A stretch of 64,000 nt of DNA, taken from Diorhabda sublineata (taxonomy: Eukaryota > Arthropoda > Insecta > Coleoptera > Chrysomelidae). Both the position numbers and the translations under genes were made by a program. Positions 1 to 13,617 of the stretch are shown here, one piece after another; the first letter of the stretch is position 1; each line of letters begins with the position of its first letter. The stretch is taken from positions 23,265,653 to 23,329,652 of the forward strand of contig NC_079478.1 in assembly GCF_026230105.1 (NCBI RefSeq), in the 5' to 3' direction. A model generated the notes under the pieces. It saw nothing but the letters and a program-made list of their open reading frames with translations. It did not search any database and had not been told where the DNA came from.

Positions 1-6
1 CACGTT

Positions 7-276
7 TTGTTGACAGTTTTACAATACTCTTCGAACGAAAGTAAAACTTTGGTCCCCGAGCAGTGTGTAGAATTACAAAAACATTGTAACAGTGAAGACA
101 ATTTTACATTATTAAAGCGAAAGGGGGTGTTCTCCTATTGTTATAAGGATAATTTTTTGAAATTGCGTGATAAAAGGCTGCCGAACCACGAGCAATTTCA
201 TGATATTTTAAAATGGAAAATTGTTTCCCATGAGGACAATATGAGAGCTCAAGAAATACTGTTTATTTTCAAATAA
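7..276 (+). pseudogene. Fragment of a type-B DNA polymerase-like transposon protein (Polinton/Maverick-type)
   Basis: An 89-codon open stretch reads into a segment with the order KGVFSY, then a short aromatic/basic stretch, then LPNHEQFHD, then a HEDNMRAQ-like motif. This order resembles the palm region found in the B-family polymerases of Polinton/Maverick and related insect elements (KGVFPY...LP...F...ISDEDY.HA). There is no believable start codon context and the window begins inside it, so only a scrap is visible; it ends at a stop at 274-276. It lies about 330 bases upstream of host gene 1. Assignment is from remembered family patterns and is tentative. Confidence 0.45.
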
Positions 277-604
277 GACACGCATATTTTAGTTAGCATT
301 TCATATTGGGCTTACTTCCTTCGAATGAAATATTGCTCGAATTATTTTCCCATAAATCATTCAGTCTGGCGCTAACCAATGTTTCCAATCCACTAAATTG
401 CTATCCTTTTTAAATGAAAGCTGTCTATTGATATTGCCAATAGAGATTTATAGGAAATATATGCTCATTCACTTCATATACAATTACATACTTCAATAGA
501 TTTTATCAAGGACTCTTAGACCTCAAATTTGATTGTCATAATATAATGACGTGTTGAAATTCTTGGTTTTTATTCATATTTTGGTATCAGTAAATGATAG
601 AAAA
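277..604. other. Upstream region of host gene 1, no gene seen
   Basis: AT-rich sequence between the polymerase fragment and the first ATG of gene 1. It should contain the promoter and 5' leader of that gene, but I see no convincing TATA box, initiator or other named motif. An in-frame stop at 548-550 precedes the ATG at 605, which supports that ATG as the translation start. Confidence 0.4.
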
Positions 605-866
605 ATGTCCGAAATTGATGATGATATTTGTGAAAATCATCAAAAATTTCAAAACCTGATCAAGACAGGAAGCTTTATGAAAATAGAAGATGGAGAAAAA
701 TACACCACGAGTATCTTATTACAAGAAGAATTAAAATTTGGATCAAATTATAGGACACAATTGAAAAAATCTGCTCGGAAGCCACTACCTCCCAAGAAAA
801 GACCTGTTGAACTACCGTTTGAAGTATGCAGAGCGAAGCAAAAAATTAAACGTAGAAAGGAAGCAT
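605..866 (+). CDS. Gene 1 exon 1 (residues 1-87 plus one base)
   Basis: Starts at ATG 605 in an aaaATG context; begins MSEIDDDICENHQ. The open frame continues past the exon to 910, but a strong donor GTGAGT at 867 leaves a single T, which joins the AT at 1511 to make a Tyr codon. The exon is Lys/Arg-rich toward its end (KSARKPLPPKKRP). Confidence 0.75.
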
Positions 867-2169
867 GTGAGTTGATATTTACAAGATTATATCAAAAAAG
901 GATTCACTAATCACAACAGAAAACCAACTCTTGAAATATTTTCCATTCATATTATACCACATCACTTTCTTGATTAAAAATCTTAATTCTTCCCTTGACG
1001 TGCTTTGCATTATAGTCAATTTTCTTCTTTCCCACATTTGGTGATTTTATTGATAAGAAGGTTAGATCATTGATATCTTCTTTTTCTACTTCTTGAAGAT
1101 CTGTCAATCTGTTAATTCTGAAGCTGCCTCTGCATTTTTTCCTGAGAAGTGGATTGCCAACTATCTTTCCACCTTTTAGGTGGTCTTCCGGGAGGCCTTG
1201 AGTCGGGCGGGTTGTTTTCTAGGACTATTCTCGGGAAATCTGTTCTCGTCCATCCGTCTTACATGGTTGTACCACTGCCTCTTACGTTGTTTTCCCCATC
1301 TCACAATGTCAGATCATTGATATGAATTGCTTAAATACAAGTAAGAACTGAGAAGTATTTTATCAGTAGAGAAAATTTCCTAAATAAGTATTTTTCCTTT
1401 TAACTAGTTTCAAATTAAAAATAGACATCTTCTATTTCATGGATATATTTATACTTATATAATAATTAAGGAATACACTACTTTTCTAACATTAGCAAAC
1501 TTATATTTAGATTGCGGAGACGATTTGCCACCCAAACCAAAAAAGTTGTCTATGTTAGAAAAAACCATAATGTCTCAAGAGGAATATATGAACTGGTTGG
1601 CCATGCCTGTAATAAGATATCAAGAGCCTATTGCAAAGTCCAGAAAAAATAAAAAGTGTGATATATCTCCTTGTCCTCCGAGATTTGTGCAATTGGCAAT
1701 CCCCCAAAAACGAAGAATTTGGTGTGCCTGGAATGAATACCAAAATTCACTTCCAGTAGATATGCTATTAAGATTTCAACAAATCCTTCATGCCGATCAG
1801 AATTTAGAGTTAAAAGACGCTGACTATTATTACAAAAAAATGGGTATCATGGCAAAGAAATCGGCTAGAAAAAAGAAACGATTGCGACAAAAGAGGTTAA
1901 TGGAAAAGGAGAAAGGAAAATATGCTTGGGTAGAAGAGAATATATCAACCACAGTGGAAGCAATTATGAATTTTCTCAAAGAAGAACAATTGTTCTCGTT
2001 AAATTATAAACAGCTTCTTCTATCCAATGAAATTTTAACTGCCCTGAATAAAAAACGAGTCATAATAAAACCCTCAAGGTCTACTAAAAGTACGTTTGAG
2101 AAATCTTTCATAGAGGTATGTATATTCTTAGTAATAATAATTCAGGTGAATTATTTCCTCCTTAAAACG

Positions 2170-2240
<71 letters not shown>

Positions 2241-5200
2241 TTACTTTGTCGAGCAGAATACGAGTAGGTATTTGAAGCTAGGTAATAAGTACTTGATTAG
2301 AGAAAAATAAGCTGAACTTCTCAAATTGGAAATGTAAAGTGGAGATAACTATCAGATAATGACCACTTGGAACATTGACCCTCATGGTATGGGGAAGAAG
2401 TTTGTATATTAAGGATGTGACTGTGATATACGTTTTGATACCAATACTTATTGTATGTGAAAGATGTTTGTAGATTGATGTGACAGTGACATGAAATAGG
2501 GACCGCAGTAAAAAAAATAATGTATCTGGTGGTAACTGAAGTAAAAATAATTTATATGGAGATGCCTTGCAATTTTTGGAAGTGAGAGTATCGTTAATAA
2601 TTATTTAGTTTTAAAGTGATAATTATTAAGAATTGAGTTTTGTCACTGACAATTCTCACACGGTAAAAATGAATAATGAATAAGAAAACATGTAGCTGTA
2701 GGTAACCAAGATAAGAAGTAATTTTTCGATATTGAACAATACCACGTATGTGCAAATTTGGTAATTAGAAGTATTTTTAGAAAAAAAAGTAGAAGAAATG
2801 TGAGAAAATTCACAATATTAATATGAAAAATTTTTAGTACGTTGATAAAAAAAAAGATAATTGTCAATCTTGTCAATCAAGAAAAGAAACCAGCTTAAAA
2901 ATCAATAAGCTGCAGGAAGTAACGTGATAATAGTCGAATTAATAAAATATTGGAAAGAGATTATAGGTAAAAATAGACAAATCTATAGAAAATATTTGGA
3001 TGAAAGTACAAATGCCTATATACAACAAGAAGTACGGTCTTGTTCAAAAACACGAGCTACGGAGTAATAGAAATGGACGAAACAAAAACAGATTACTTGC
3101 TTTGAAGGAGGAAACATCAGCTACCTGTTCAAACAGAAAAACGCTAAATAGTAAAGATATAAAAAACTCTTGATGTTGTCAAGAATCATTTTAAAAATTA
3201 ACCATACTAGTACGATGATGATAGTACATTACGATTTTAGAATTTGTAAACATTAAATACAGCTAATCGATTCCAAAATTATAACATCATATGTACATTA
3301 TATTGCAGTATATTATTCGTAATGAGATCCTATTGAATTAATTTTATTAACCCCATGAAATAAGTTGGTAATGGTAATGGATAGTATACTAATACTATTT
3401 ACTTACCTTTTTCATATTCATATTCCCTCATTTCGTTGGAACAACTTAAAAATGGTTCAACTACTAAACGCGATAAAAAAAATTTCACATTAGTATTTTA
3501 TGCCGGTGCAATGAGAAAGCAAAAATTGAAAGTCAGTTTTTCTCTTTCAATTTGTTCTGTTTTATAAGTTAACTTTAGCATTCTAAACACTTTTATTAAT
3601 ATCATGGTAAACACTGTTTTTCTCACACGAACTTAGTGTTGATTTTTATTTGTTTCGACGTGCCCTCATTGTTACATTGCATTATAAATATGTCACGACA
3701 GTTTTTGTTATATATGTCAGCGTCGAAAATTCATGCCATTATTTGAAAAGTGCTATTTAGACATAGATAGATAAATCCTAGGTTCCACATATAAGTTGTG
3801 TAACGTGTGTGAGAAATTTCCTAATTTCAGTCATCGGGACAATAAAAGGAAACCTCACTTTTCTAAAGCAGATAATTCAGCGAATTGTTATAACATTCCT
3901 GTAGTGATGAATTTATGGAATTTTGAATAGGATCAAGAAACTGGCAATTATTCATTAACTCCTCAATGATTCTGATATTAAAGAGACTTACAAGAACGGG
4001 ATGTTCTTTCTTGAAAATAATTAAATACAGTGAACATGTTTGAAGAATTCATGGAGAAGTCATTGCTCTTTCGCTTGAGCTCCAGCTTGGTTATACAAAA
4101 TATCTTGGCTTCATTTGCGAATGGGATAGCAGAGACAAAAAAAGTAACTACTACAAGAAAGAATGGGCCAAGTATGGAGCACTTATTCTAGGGCAGAGAA
4201 ATGTTGAAAATGTTCCTTTAGTAAACCCTCGCCTAACATACTGTTACCACCTAAGATATAAAGCTCGACCTTATGAGAAATGTTGTAAAGGCTATACCTA
4301 AAGAGGACAGTGGCTTCTAATGCCTGAAAGAGAAATAATTCAAACTTGGTAAGGAAAAAAATAAAGAGAAAATATTTGTTGGCCAACAAATACGGGAACT
4401 AATGAATAATAAAAACTTTGAAGGGAAGCTGAATGATGTGGAGAAAGTCACCTGGAAATTCTTGGTGGATGTTATCCAAAATTTTTATTTATTTAACTTC
4501 TCCACTTATATTGTAGTTTCCCTAATGATGGGAAGAACACTTTCCAACACTTACATTTGTTTGTGTTAATTAAATCAAAGTAAACTTTTTTTTAGCTAAA
4601 CTTACAACTAAAATAATAAAAAAATATTAAAAAGCGTTAAATCCTACAAAAAGAAGTTACTCTTCTTTGATTCGTGTAACTCAATCGGTTATCGAGTTCT
4701 TATTTGCTTCTAAAAAGTTCAATAAATTTTAATTCTTTCATAAAAAATTTTATTATTCCTTGAATATATAACAATAACAAATTTGTAAACAAAAATAAAA
4801 AACTTCAAAGCAAATTCTCAAAATGCCCCTATTTACTTCAATACACTTTATGATCCTCTTTCGTAAAGATCTCTTAATATCAAAATCACATTCGTGAAGT
4901 AGGCTTTTGTCACTTTTAGACAGTTTGTATAGAAGCAAGAATTGGATGATAATAAGAATAAGTAATACATTAGTATACCATTTATTAATTTAGTAATTAA
5001 CAAGTGTAATAGTTATCTATCAAATAATGCCTAGGCATAACGATTTTTCCAATAATGAGATGCGCGATATGATTTGTGTGTTTGCTCAGTCAAATTATAG
5101 TGGTCCAGCTGCGGCTCCAAGATATTCACAATTATACCTAAATCGAAGGCAACCCAATTACAAACTGTACCGAAATCTTTACAACCGCTTAGTTGAAACG

Positions 5201-8200
5201 GGGTCTTTACGTTCTGAAACTGAGCACGGTGCTACAAAAAAAATCCCAGCCGATGAAGAAGATGAAATTTTAATTTGGGTTACGGAGAATCCAGATATCA
5301 GTACTCGCCGATTAAGTCTGCAAACAGGTATAAGCCAATAATCTATTTTTAGAATACTGAACAGGGAAAAATTGCATCCATATCATTACACTCCTGTTCA
5401 GAATTTATTACCTCAAGATTTACCTAAGCGTCTACAATTTGCCCATTCTTGCAAGATAAACAAAATGTTAACTCAGATTTTCTGGATACAATTCTTTTAA
5501 CTGATGAGACAATATTTACCAGACGAGGAATATTTAATTATAAAAATAATTGTTATAATTGTGGTGTAATAAATGGGTGTTTAATAAGTCCTTTTGAACT
5601 GCCAACCAATTTAAATGGACCTCTTTATTTAGATTTTCTTCAAGAACATTTACTCGAATTACTAGAGGATATACCCTCGCTTTAAGACAAAATATGTGGT
5701 TTTTGCACGAAGGAGCACCACCACATTATTCTTTACAAGTTCGTCAATACTTAAACGAATAGTTTCCGCATCGATGGATTGGTCGTGGAAGTGAGTTTGC
5801 TTGGCCACCAAGAGGGCCTTATTTAAATCCTTTGGATTTTTCAATTTGGTCACAAATGAAGGCATTGGTTTACAAAGAAAAAATTACTTCTCTTCCACAA
5901 CTGTGACAGAAAATACAAGTAGAAGAAGCCGCGGATGTAATTAAAAATAATAGACAAGGATTATTTGATATAAGAGATCTTTAGGAAAGCGGATCATAAA
6001 GTGTATTGAAGTAAATGGTAGGCATTTTGAGCATTTGCTTAGAAGTTTTTTATTTTTGTTTACAAATTTGTTATTGTTATATATTTAAGGAATAATAAAT
6101 TTTTTTTTTGAAAAAATTTAAATTTATTGAACTTTTTAGAAACAAATAACTCGATAATCGATTGAGTTACACGAATAAAAGAAGAGTAGTTACATGTAGA
6201 AAATTCTTGAAGGACATTTTATAAAACGCAATTGTATCAAATATCGTAAACACTGTATCTGCATTTATTTTATTATAAATAAGACTTATTGTAAACAACT
6301 TAATAATGTTTATAGTTAGTTCGCTCTTGTGATTAATTATATTCATTCAACTACATAAAAATATTGTAATTTTATGTAAAATAAATTTTTTAAAAATAAT
6401 TTTCGAAAACCGAAAATTATAATTGGCGTAGTCACAGTAGGATAGTGCGGTAGCGAGTTTTACGCAAAGTGCGATAAAAGTTCGGGCTAAGTACTTCATT
6501 ACCTCAACACTAAATCCACAAGCTCTACGAGGGACAGGACTTCGGACTTCAAATAATTTTAAGTGCCAAGTTCCTATTTTTATTCCTTTTTATTATCCTT
6601 ATTAAACATTGAATAAGGAAGAGATAATCTAATAATTTTGAATATTAATTTTATGAACGATTTAGATATGTTATTGAATACATTTAGTAATTTAAATTTA
6701 AAAGAGAATTCAGAAAAAATGGCGACTTCAAATCCAAAAACCCTAAATTGGGAACTATTCAAACTTAAATGAGAAAATATCAAACCATATGATGGAAATA
6801 AAAATACATTAAACAAATTCATAAATAGATGTGAGAACTTAATAGAAACGTACTCGGTTTATAATGATCAAGATGTTAATAACCATGTATTAGAATGTAT
6901 CCAAGAGAAATCAATCGATAAAGCTGAATTAATGGTAGGAAATAGGATCGAATTAAATACTTGGTTTAAATTAAAAGAAGCGTTGATACAATGTTTCGCG
7001 GATAGGCGCGATTTAGATTGCATATTACAAGAATTAACTAGAACAAGACCGTTTAAAAATGAAAATCTGATAGCTTTTGGAAATAGACTTCAATTACTAA
7101 AAAGTCAAACTATACAAATAATTAGTAACAATTTAAATTTAAGTGAAATTGACAAGAGGTGTCAAATAAATCATTGTGAAAAGACAGCCTTAAACACCTT
7201 TATAGCAGGATGTTCAGGTACTATACGCAATAATATGTACTTGAAAAAGCCTAGCTCTTTAGAGGATGGATGCTATGGCTTATGTTGATGAGTTTGAAAA
7301 TTTTGAAAAACTTTACGGCCAATTTTATGAGCCCAGAGTTAAATATAATAATAATAATAACAATGTCCAAACGAATCAAACAAGAAATAATAGAAATAAT
7401 CAATACAGTAATAATAATCCCTACTATCAACAATATAAAAATAATTATAACAGAAACCAATTTGACAATAATCAAAGATATAAAAGATATAATAACAACT
7501 ATAATTATAATAACGAAAGATATAATAATAATAATAATAACAATTATAATAATTTTCCTAGTCAACCAATAAATGTAAATGCCCATGCCACAAAGAAGGC
7601 AAAATTATCCGACAAACGCACAAGTATTTGGTATCAGGAAAAATGTTTTCCGTCCAAACCAAATACCTGTAAATCGATTGCCAAGACCAGAACCGATGTC
7701 TACGACATCGAGAAATTTTTCTGATAAACCTAGTAGACGCGTAAATATTAATAATAATCATAATAATAATAATAATGCAAACAATAATAGATATTTCCAA
7801 TCACTAAATGAGGAACCAAATTTTACATCTGAAGAATTATACAATAATAATTATAAAAATTTAATATAAAAACATTTGTTCGAGCGCGACGAAAATAATG
7901 ATCGAATAGAAAATTTTCGGAAAGAGCCTCGGAAGAAAAATTAAAAATAATTGAGATAAACATAGCGGCAAATAATCCATTACCAAATATTGAAATTAAA
8001 AATCCAAAATTAAAATTATTAATAGATACGGGAAGCAATAAATCAATATTAAAACCATCAATCGTTGAAAAATATTATCCTCAATGCATATATAATTCAA
8101 ATGTAGAAATTCGAACATCACTAACCAGTAAAATAATAATTAGACATCAAGCAAAAATATCTGCATTTAAAGAATTTAACTATAATAACACAATAGATTT

Positions 8201-11200
8201 TATTTTATATGACTTTCATGACTTTTGATGAAATACTAGGTATAGAAGATATGATGAAAATGCAATTGAATATTGATTTTACTAATAAACAATTGAATAA
8301 TAAAAAAGATTCAATTCCAATAAAATTTAAGATACCGACTGATATAAAATTCTCATCTGACATTGGACCTACCGAAAAATTATTAAAATCATTACCAGTA
8401 AATATATTGAATGGAGAAATATTAGTAAATAAAACACAATTAGGAAAAGCATATATACCAGAAACATTAACAACAGCACAAAATGGCTATGCTATAGTTG
8501 AAATAATAAACGAAACATTTAAAACAATCTCTATAACTTTAAATGAACCTCTTAAAGTCCAGCCATTTGAAACAAACCAATATGAAATTCACAACTTTAA
8601 CTATTCGAAAGAAGATAGGATTAACGAAAATTATAATTGGCGCAAATATAAAATAGATATAAGTAAATTAATTCAAACTAATCATATGAATGAGGAAGAG
8701 AAGAATAATATAATTAAATTATGTAAAAAATGTTATATCTTTTTAAAACCAGGGGATCCATTAACTTTTACATCTAAAATAAAACATTCGATAAAGACAA
8801 CTGATGAAATTCTAATGTGAAATCTTATAGATACCCATACATACATAAAGAAGAAGTACAAAAACAAATCAACGAAATGTTAGAAAAAGGTATAATAAGA
8901 GCTTCATATTCCCGTTGGAGTTCACCCATATGGATTGTAAGCAAGAAATTGGATGCTTCCGGAAAACAAAAATGGAGACTAGTAATTGACTACAGGAAAC
9001 TAAATGAAAAAACTATTTCTGATAGATATCCAATCGCTAACATTACTGATATATTAGACAAATTAGGACGAGCTCAATATTTTACAACATTAGATTTAGC
9101 TAGTGGTTTCCACCAAATTCAAATGTCGGAAGAATCAATAGAGAAAACAACTTTTAGCATAGACAATGGACATTATGAATTTCTTAGAATGCCATTTGGA
9201 TTAAAGAACTCACCTGCAACATTTCAAAGAATCATGGACGAAATTCTATAAGAATGACAAAACAAATTTACAAGCAGTATTTTATAAATTAAGAGAAGCC
9301 CGTTTAAAAATTCAATTGGATAAATGTGAATTTTTATGTAAAGAAGTAAAATTTCTTGGACATATCGTTACACCAGAAGGCATTAAGCCCAACCCAAAAA
9401 AAATTAAAGCCATAAAAAATTTTCCTATACCTTACACTCGGAAACAAATTAAATCATTTTTAGGATTATTAGGATATTATAGAAAATTTATTAAGAATTT
9501 CGCAAAGACCACAAAACTAATGACAACATGTTTAAAGAAAGACAAAAAGGTAGAACACACACAAGAATTCATTAATTGTTTTAATATTTGTAAACAACTT
9601 TTAACGTCGGAACCTATATTAGCCTACCCAGACTTTAATAAACAATTTGACTTGACGACTGATGCATCAAAATACGTAATAGGAGCAGTATTGTCCCAAG
9701 AAGGATACCCAATTTCTTATGCCTCAAGAACATTAAATGATGTGGAAACAAATTATTCGACAATAGAAAAAGAATTATTAGCAATTGTATAGGCATGTAA
9801 ATATTATCGACCTTATTTATTTGGAAGAAAGTTTACCATATATACAATGGTTAATGTCACTTAAGGAACCAAATTCAAGATTGGTTCGATGGAGATTAAA
9901 ACTGGAAGAATACGATTACGAAATTAAATACTTAAGAGGAAAATCTAATTTAGTAGCAGATCCATTATCAAGAATAAAACCAGATTGTGATGTAAATGCC
10001 TTAGAAACGGAATCACTAAATGTTAATATTGATGACCTAGATTCGATAATTCAAAGAGAAATTGATAATCTACCAAATGATTTTGAACCAATAAATGATG
10101 ATCTATTACCTGATTTATCATATTTAGATGATATCGAAGAAACTATACAGAACGAAAATATAATAAATACATCAAATGACAGAATAAATATTATATCAGA
10201 CATTCAAATACGACCACCGTTAAACAGAAATTCAGATCTAGAAACAATACATTCTTCCTTAGAAAATCCAATATTAGAAATACCAATTTCAAATAGATCA
10301 TTGACCACTTACAAACATCAAATTTTAATAACAAGTGGCGAAGTAAATAGTATAAGAACAAAAAGAGAAAAATGTTTTGATAATACTCGTATATACGTAA
10401 TTTTATCTAAGAGAGATTTAGAAAATAACATAATTCAGTTTGTTAAGGAATATATTGACCCTAAACAACTTTACGCATTATACTTTAGAGAACCCTTAGA
10501 ACCAGAACAATTTATAGCTACGGTACAAAAGTATTTCAAAAATGCAGCGTTTAAATTTATTCATTGTATAAATGTAGTTAAAAATATTTTAATTGAAGAA
10601 GAACAAAAGGAAAAATTAGAATACTATCACATATACAAGAAAGAACATAGAGGAATTAACGAATTAAAAAAATCATTAACTGAAAAATATTATTGGCCTA
10701 AAATGTTACAAGATATAGAAAACTTTGTTAATAATTGCGAAATATGTCAAAAGAATAAATATGATAGAAATCCACCAGTAATTAAATTCAATTTAACCCC
10801 AACAGCTAGTAAACCATTTGAGCATGTACATATAGACACTTTTAAAATAGCAAATCAGTCATACTTAATTATAATAGATGCTTTTTCTCGTTATGGTCAA
10901 GCATATTCAATGTCAAGTGTGAATGGAACTTCAGTTGTTGACAATATATTGAATTACGTTATTCATCATGGTTTGCCCTATAAAATAACAGCTGATTGTG
11001 GTTCAGAATTTAAAAATAATGACCTACAAGATTTTTGCAAACTGCACAAAATTGAACTACATTATACAACGTCTAAAAATAGTAATTCTAATTCACCCGT
11101 AGAACGTTTTCATTCTAGTTTAATTGAACATTTTAGATGTATAAAAGAAAATAATAAAGATTTAACACCTGACCAATTGATAAAACATTCAATATTGGCA

Positions 11201-13550
11201 TACAATAATTCAATTCACTCTGTAACGCAATTTACACCATTTGAAATCATTAAAGGTCATATAAACAACCCCGATCCATTTGACTTAGACGATCTTTTAA
11301 TAATATCTAACTATATACAAAATCATAAAGAAACATCAAAATTATTATATGAAAAAATTAAAGATAGAAATGCTAACATTAAAGAAAAAATAATAAATAA
11401 AAGAAATGAAAACAAAAATGATCCACCCTGTTATGAAAATCAAGACATAGCTTATATCAGAACAAAATTCCGAGACAAAAAATTACCTAAATTTAAAAAA
11501 GCTGAAATCGTAAAAGACTCCGGTGTACTGTTAGATAGATTATATAATTAGATAATTTTATATATTATATAGATTTAGAATTTATTCATAAACAAATTAA
11601 TAATTTGAAACAGTACTATTATAGCTTAAAAAATAATTTATCTCAAGCGAACGCTACAAATCCTATTTCGTATCATAATCTAGCTGAACAACCATTAAGT
11701 AGAACAGAAATTTTGATTAATACTTTAGACAAAAAATCAGAAAACATTTGTCCGCATTCAAGATTAAAAAGAGGATTAATAAATGCAGTAGGCAAATTAG
11801 ATAAATGGCTTTTTGGAACTTTAGATTCAGATGATGAAGAAAGATATAATAACGCTATAAATGTTTTACAACAAAATCAAAAACAAATAATTCATGAAGT
11901 AAATTTACAAATATCATTACATAAAAAATTAATTGATCATTATAACAAATCGACTACGACTCTATGGACTAATCAACAAAAACTTTCTGATAATTTAGAG
12001 AAATTTCACATTTCAATTGAAAATAAAATCATAACTTTGAATAATTTTATAACATTTCAAAGTACAATTTCACAAATTAATCTGGATTGTCAAAGTTTAA
12101 TTACACTGATTGATAATATTGAATATGCAGTAACGTTTTCTAAATTAAATACAATTCACAGTTCTGTGATATCAAGTCAAGAAATTTTGGAAATGATAAA
12201 ATATTTAAGTACTATTTACAATAAAGAACAAATACCAAAATTTAATAATATTTTTTCCAAATCTAAAATAATATTTGCTACCCATATTCCTATCCTAAAA
12301 CCCAAAACCTATGAATTTTTTCATTTATATCCTGTAATCCAAAATCATACGATATTTATCCCTCCTCAACCTTACTTGGCCAGAAGTCAAGAAGAAGTTA
12401 ATTTTATTAAAGAAGAATGCCCAGAATTAGAAGGAAAATATTATTGTAAAGAAACTTTCAAGTTAAAAGATAATTGTGCTATTGAACTGTTAAACGGACA
12501 TTCTGGTGAAAATTGTGTTGTTAGTGAAATTGATCTTCAAGAAACTATATTAGAACAAGTAACAAATAATGAACTTTTAGTGATTCCAAGATCAGAAACT
12601 GAAGTGATATCTAAATGTGTTTCAGACCGTTAATTTAAAATCAGTGATCCATCAATTGTAAGAATTCCAAAAAACTGTAGTATCCAAATAGAAAGTGAAA
12701 TTTTCTCAACCAATATACAAATTAAAAAAGGGAAATCGATAATATTACCAAAATGAAACTTCAAATTTTTAAATAATCAAATTTATAAATCTCCCAATTT
12801 AACCAATATAGATTTTGATAAATTATATGAAATTAATAAAATTGCTAGAAACATAAAACCAATTCATGAAATTTACATACTGCCAAGCCATGTATCAATT
12901 GGATTATTTACTATAATAATAATAATTTGTATAATTTTAATAATATTTTGGTTAATTCGTAAATATAAGAGTAAATTTGTGAGAAAACAGAAAATTGAAG
13001 AAAAGAAGAAAGAAACCATCGAACTAGAAGAAAGAAGACAACAGGATATGAAAAATACCTCCGTCATTTTTCATTCTTAGGGATGGAGGAGTTACATGTT
13101 GAAAATTCTTGAAGGACATTTTATAAAAACGTAATTGTATCAAATATCGTAAACACTGTATCAGCATTTATTTTATTATAAATAAGACTTATTGTAAACA
13201 ACTTAATAATGTTTATAGTTAGTTCGCTCTTGAGATTAATTATATTCATTCAACTACATAAAAATATTGTAATTTTATGTAAAATAAATTTTTTAAAAAT
13301 AATTTTCGAAAACCGAAAATTATAATTGAGTAATTTTTTTGTAGAATTTAACGCTTTTTAATCTCTTTTTATTATTTTAGTTTAGCCCAAAAAAAGTTTA
13401 CTTTGATTTAATTAATACAAAGAAGTGTAACTAGCGCCCTCTATTAGCAATGTTAAATTAGAGTGCAAATTATGATTCCTCATGCCAAAAAACGTAAAAT
13501 TGCCAATTTTCAAAGAGAAATTGTGAAAACATAAAAAATTATTGTAAAAA

Positions 13551-13617
<67 letters not shown>

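Larger units (their letters stand above)
6188..13327 (+). mobile_element. Complete but inactivated errantivirus (insect endogenous retrovirus, Gypsy clade)
   Basis: Two near-identical LTRs of about 237 bases bound gag, pol and env regions in that order. The 4-bp target duplication GAGT sits at 6184-6187 and 13328-13331. LTRs begin AGTTAC and end AATT, and a tRNA-Ser-type primer site follows; both are typical of the 17.6/297/ZAM-like errantiviruses. Coding regions carry many stops and frameshifts, and pieces of reverse transcriptase and RNase H are deleted. It sits inside the right inverted repeat of the mariner. The two LTRs differ at only a few positions, suggesting a fairly recent insertion. 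Confidence 0.9.
4554..13427 (+). mobile_element. Mariner/IS630-type DNA transposon split by an errantivirus
   Basis: Both ends match as inverted repeats: CATTTGTTTGTGTTAATT at 4554 against CACTTCTTTGTATTAATT read inward from 13427. Each end is flanked by TA (4552-4553 and 13428-13429), the target duplication of Tc1/mariner elements. Removing the retrovirus and one copy of its GAGT duplication leaves about 1.73 kb. The inverted repeats are long, roughly 350 bases, and extend into the C-terminal transposase coding region. The insertion lies in intron 2 of gene 1. Confidence 0.8.

Noticed and set aside
867..910. Reading exon 1 through to the stop at 910
   Set aside because: A strong GTGAGT donor at 867 joins in phase to exon 2, whereas the extension has no features.
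7251..7586. Long Ile-rich minus-strand ORF
   Set aside because: It is the complement of the AAT/Asn-repeat part of gag, and there is no independent evidence of coding.
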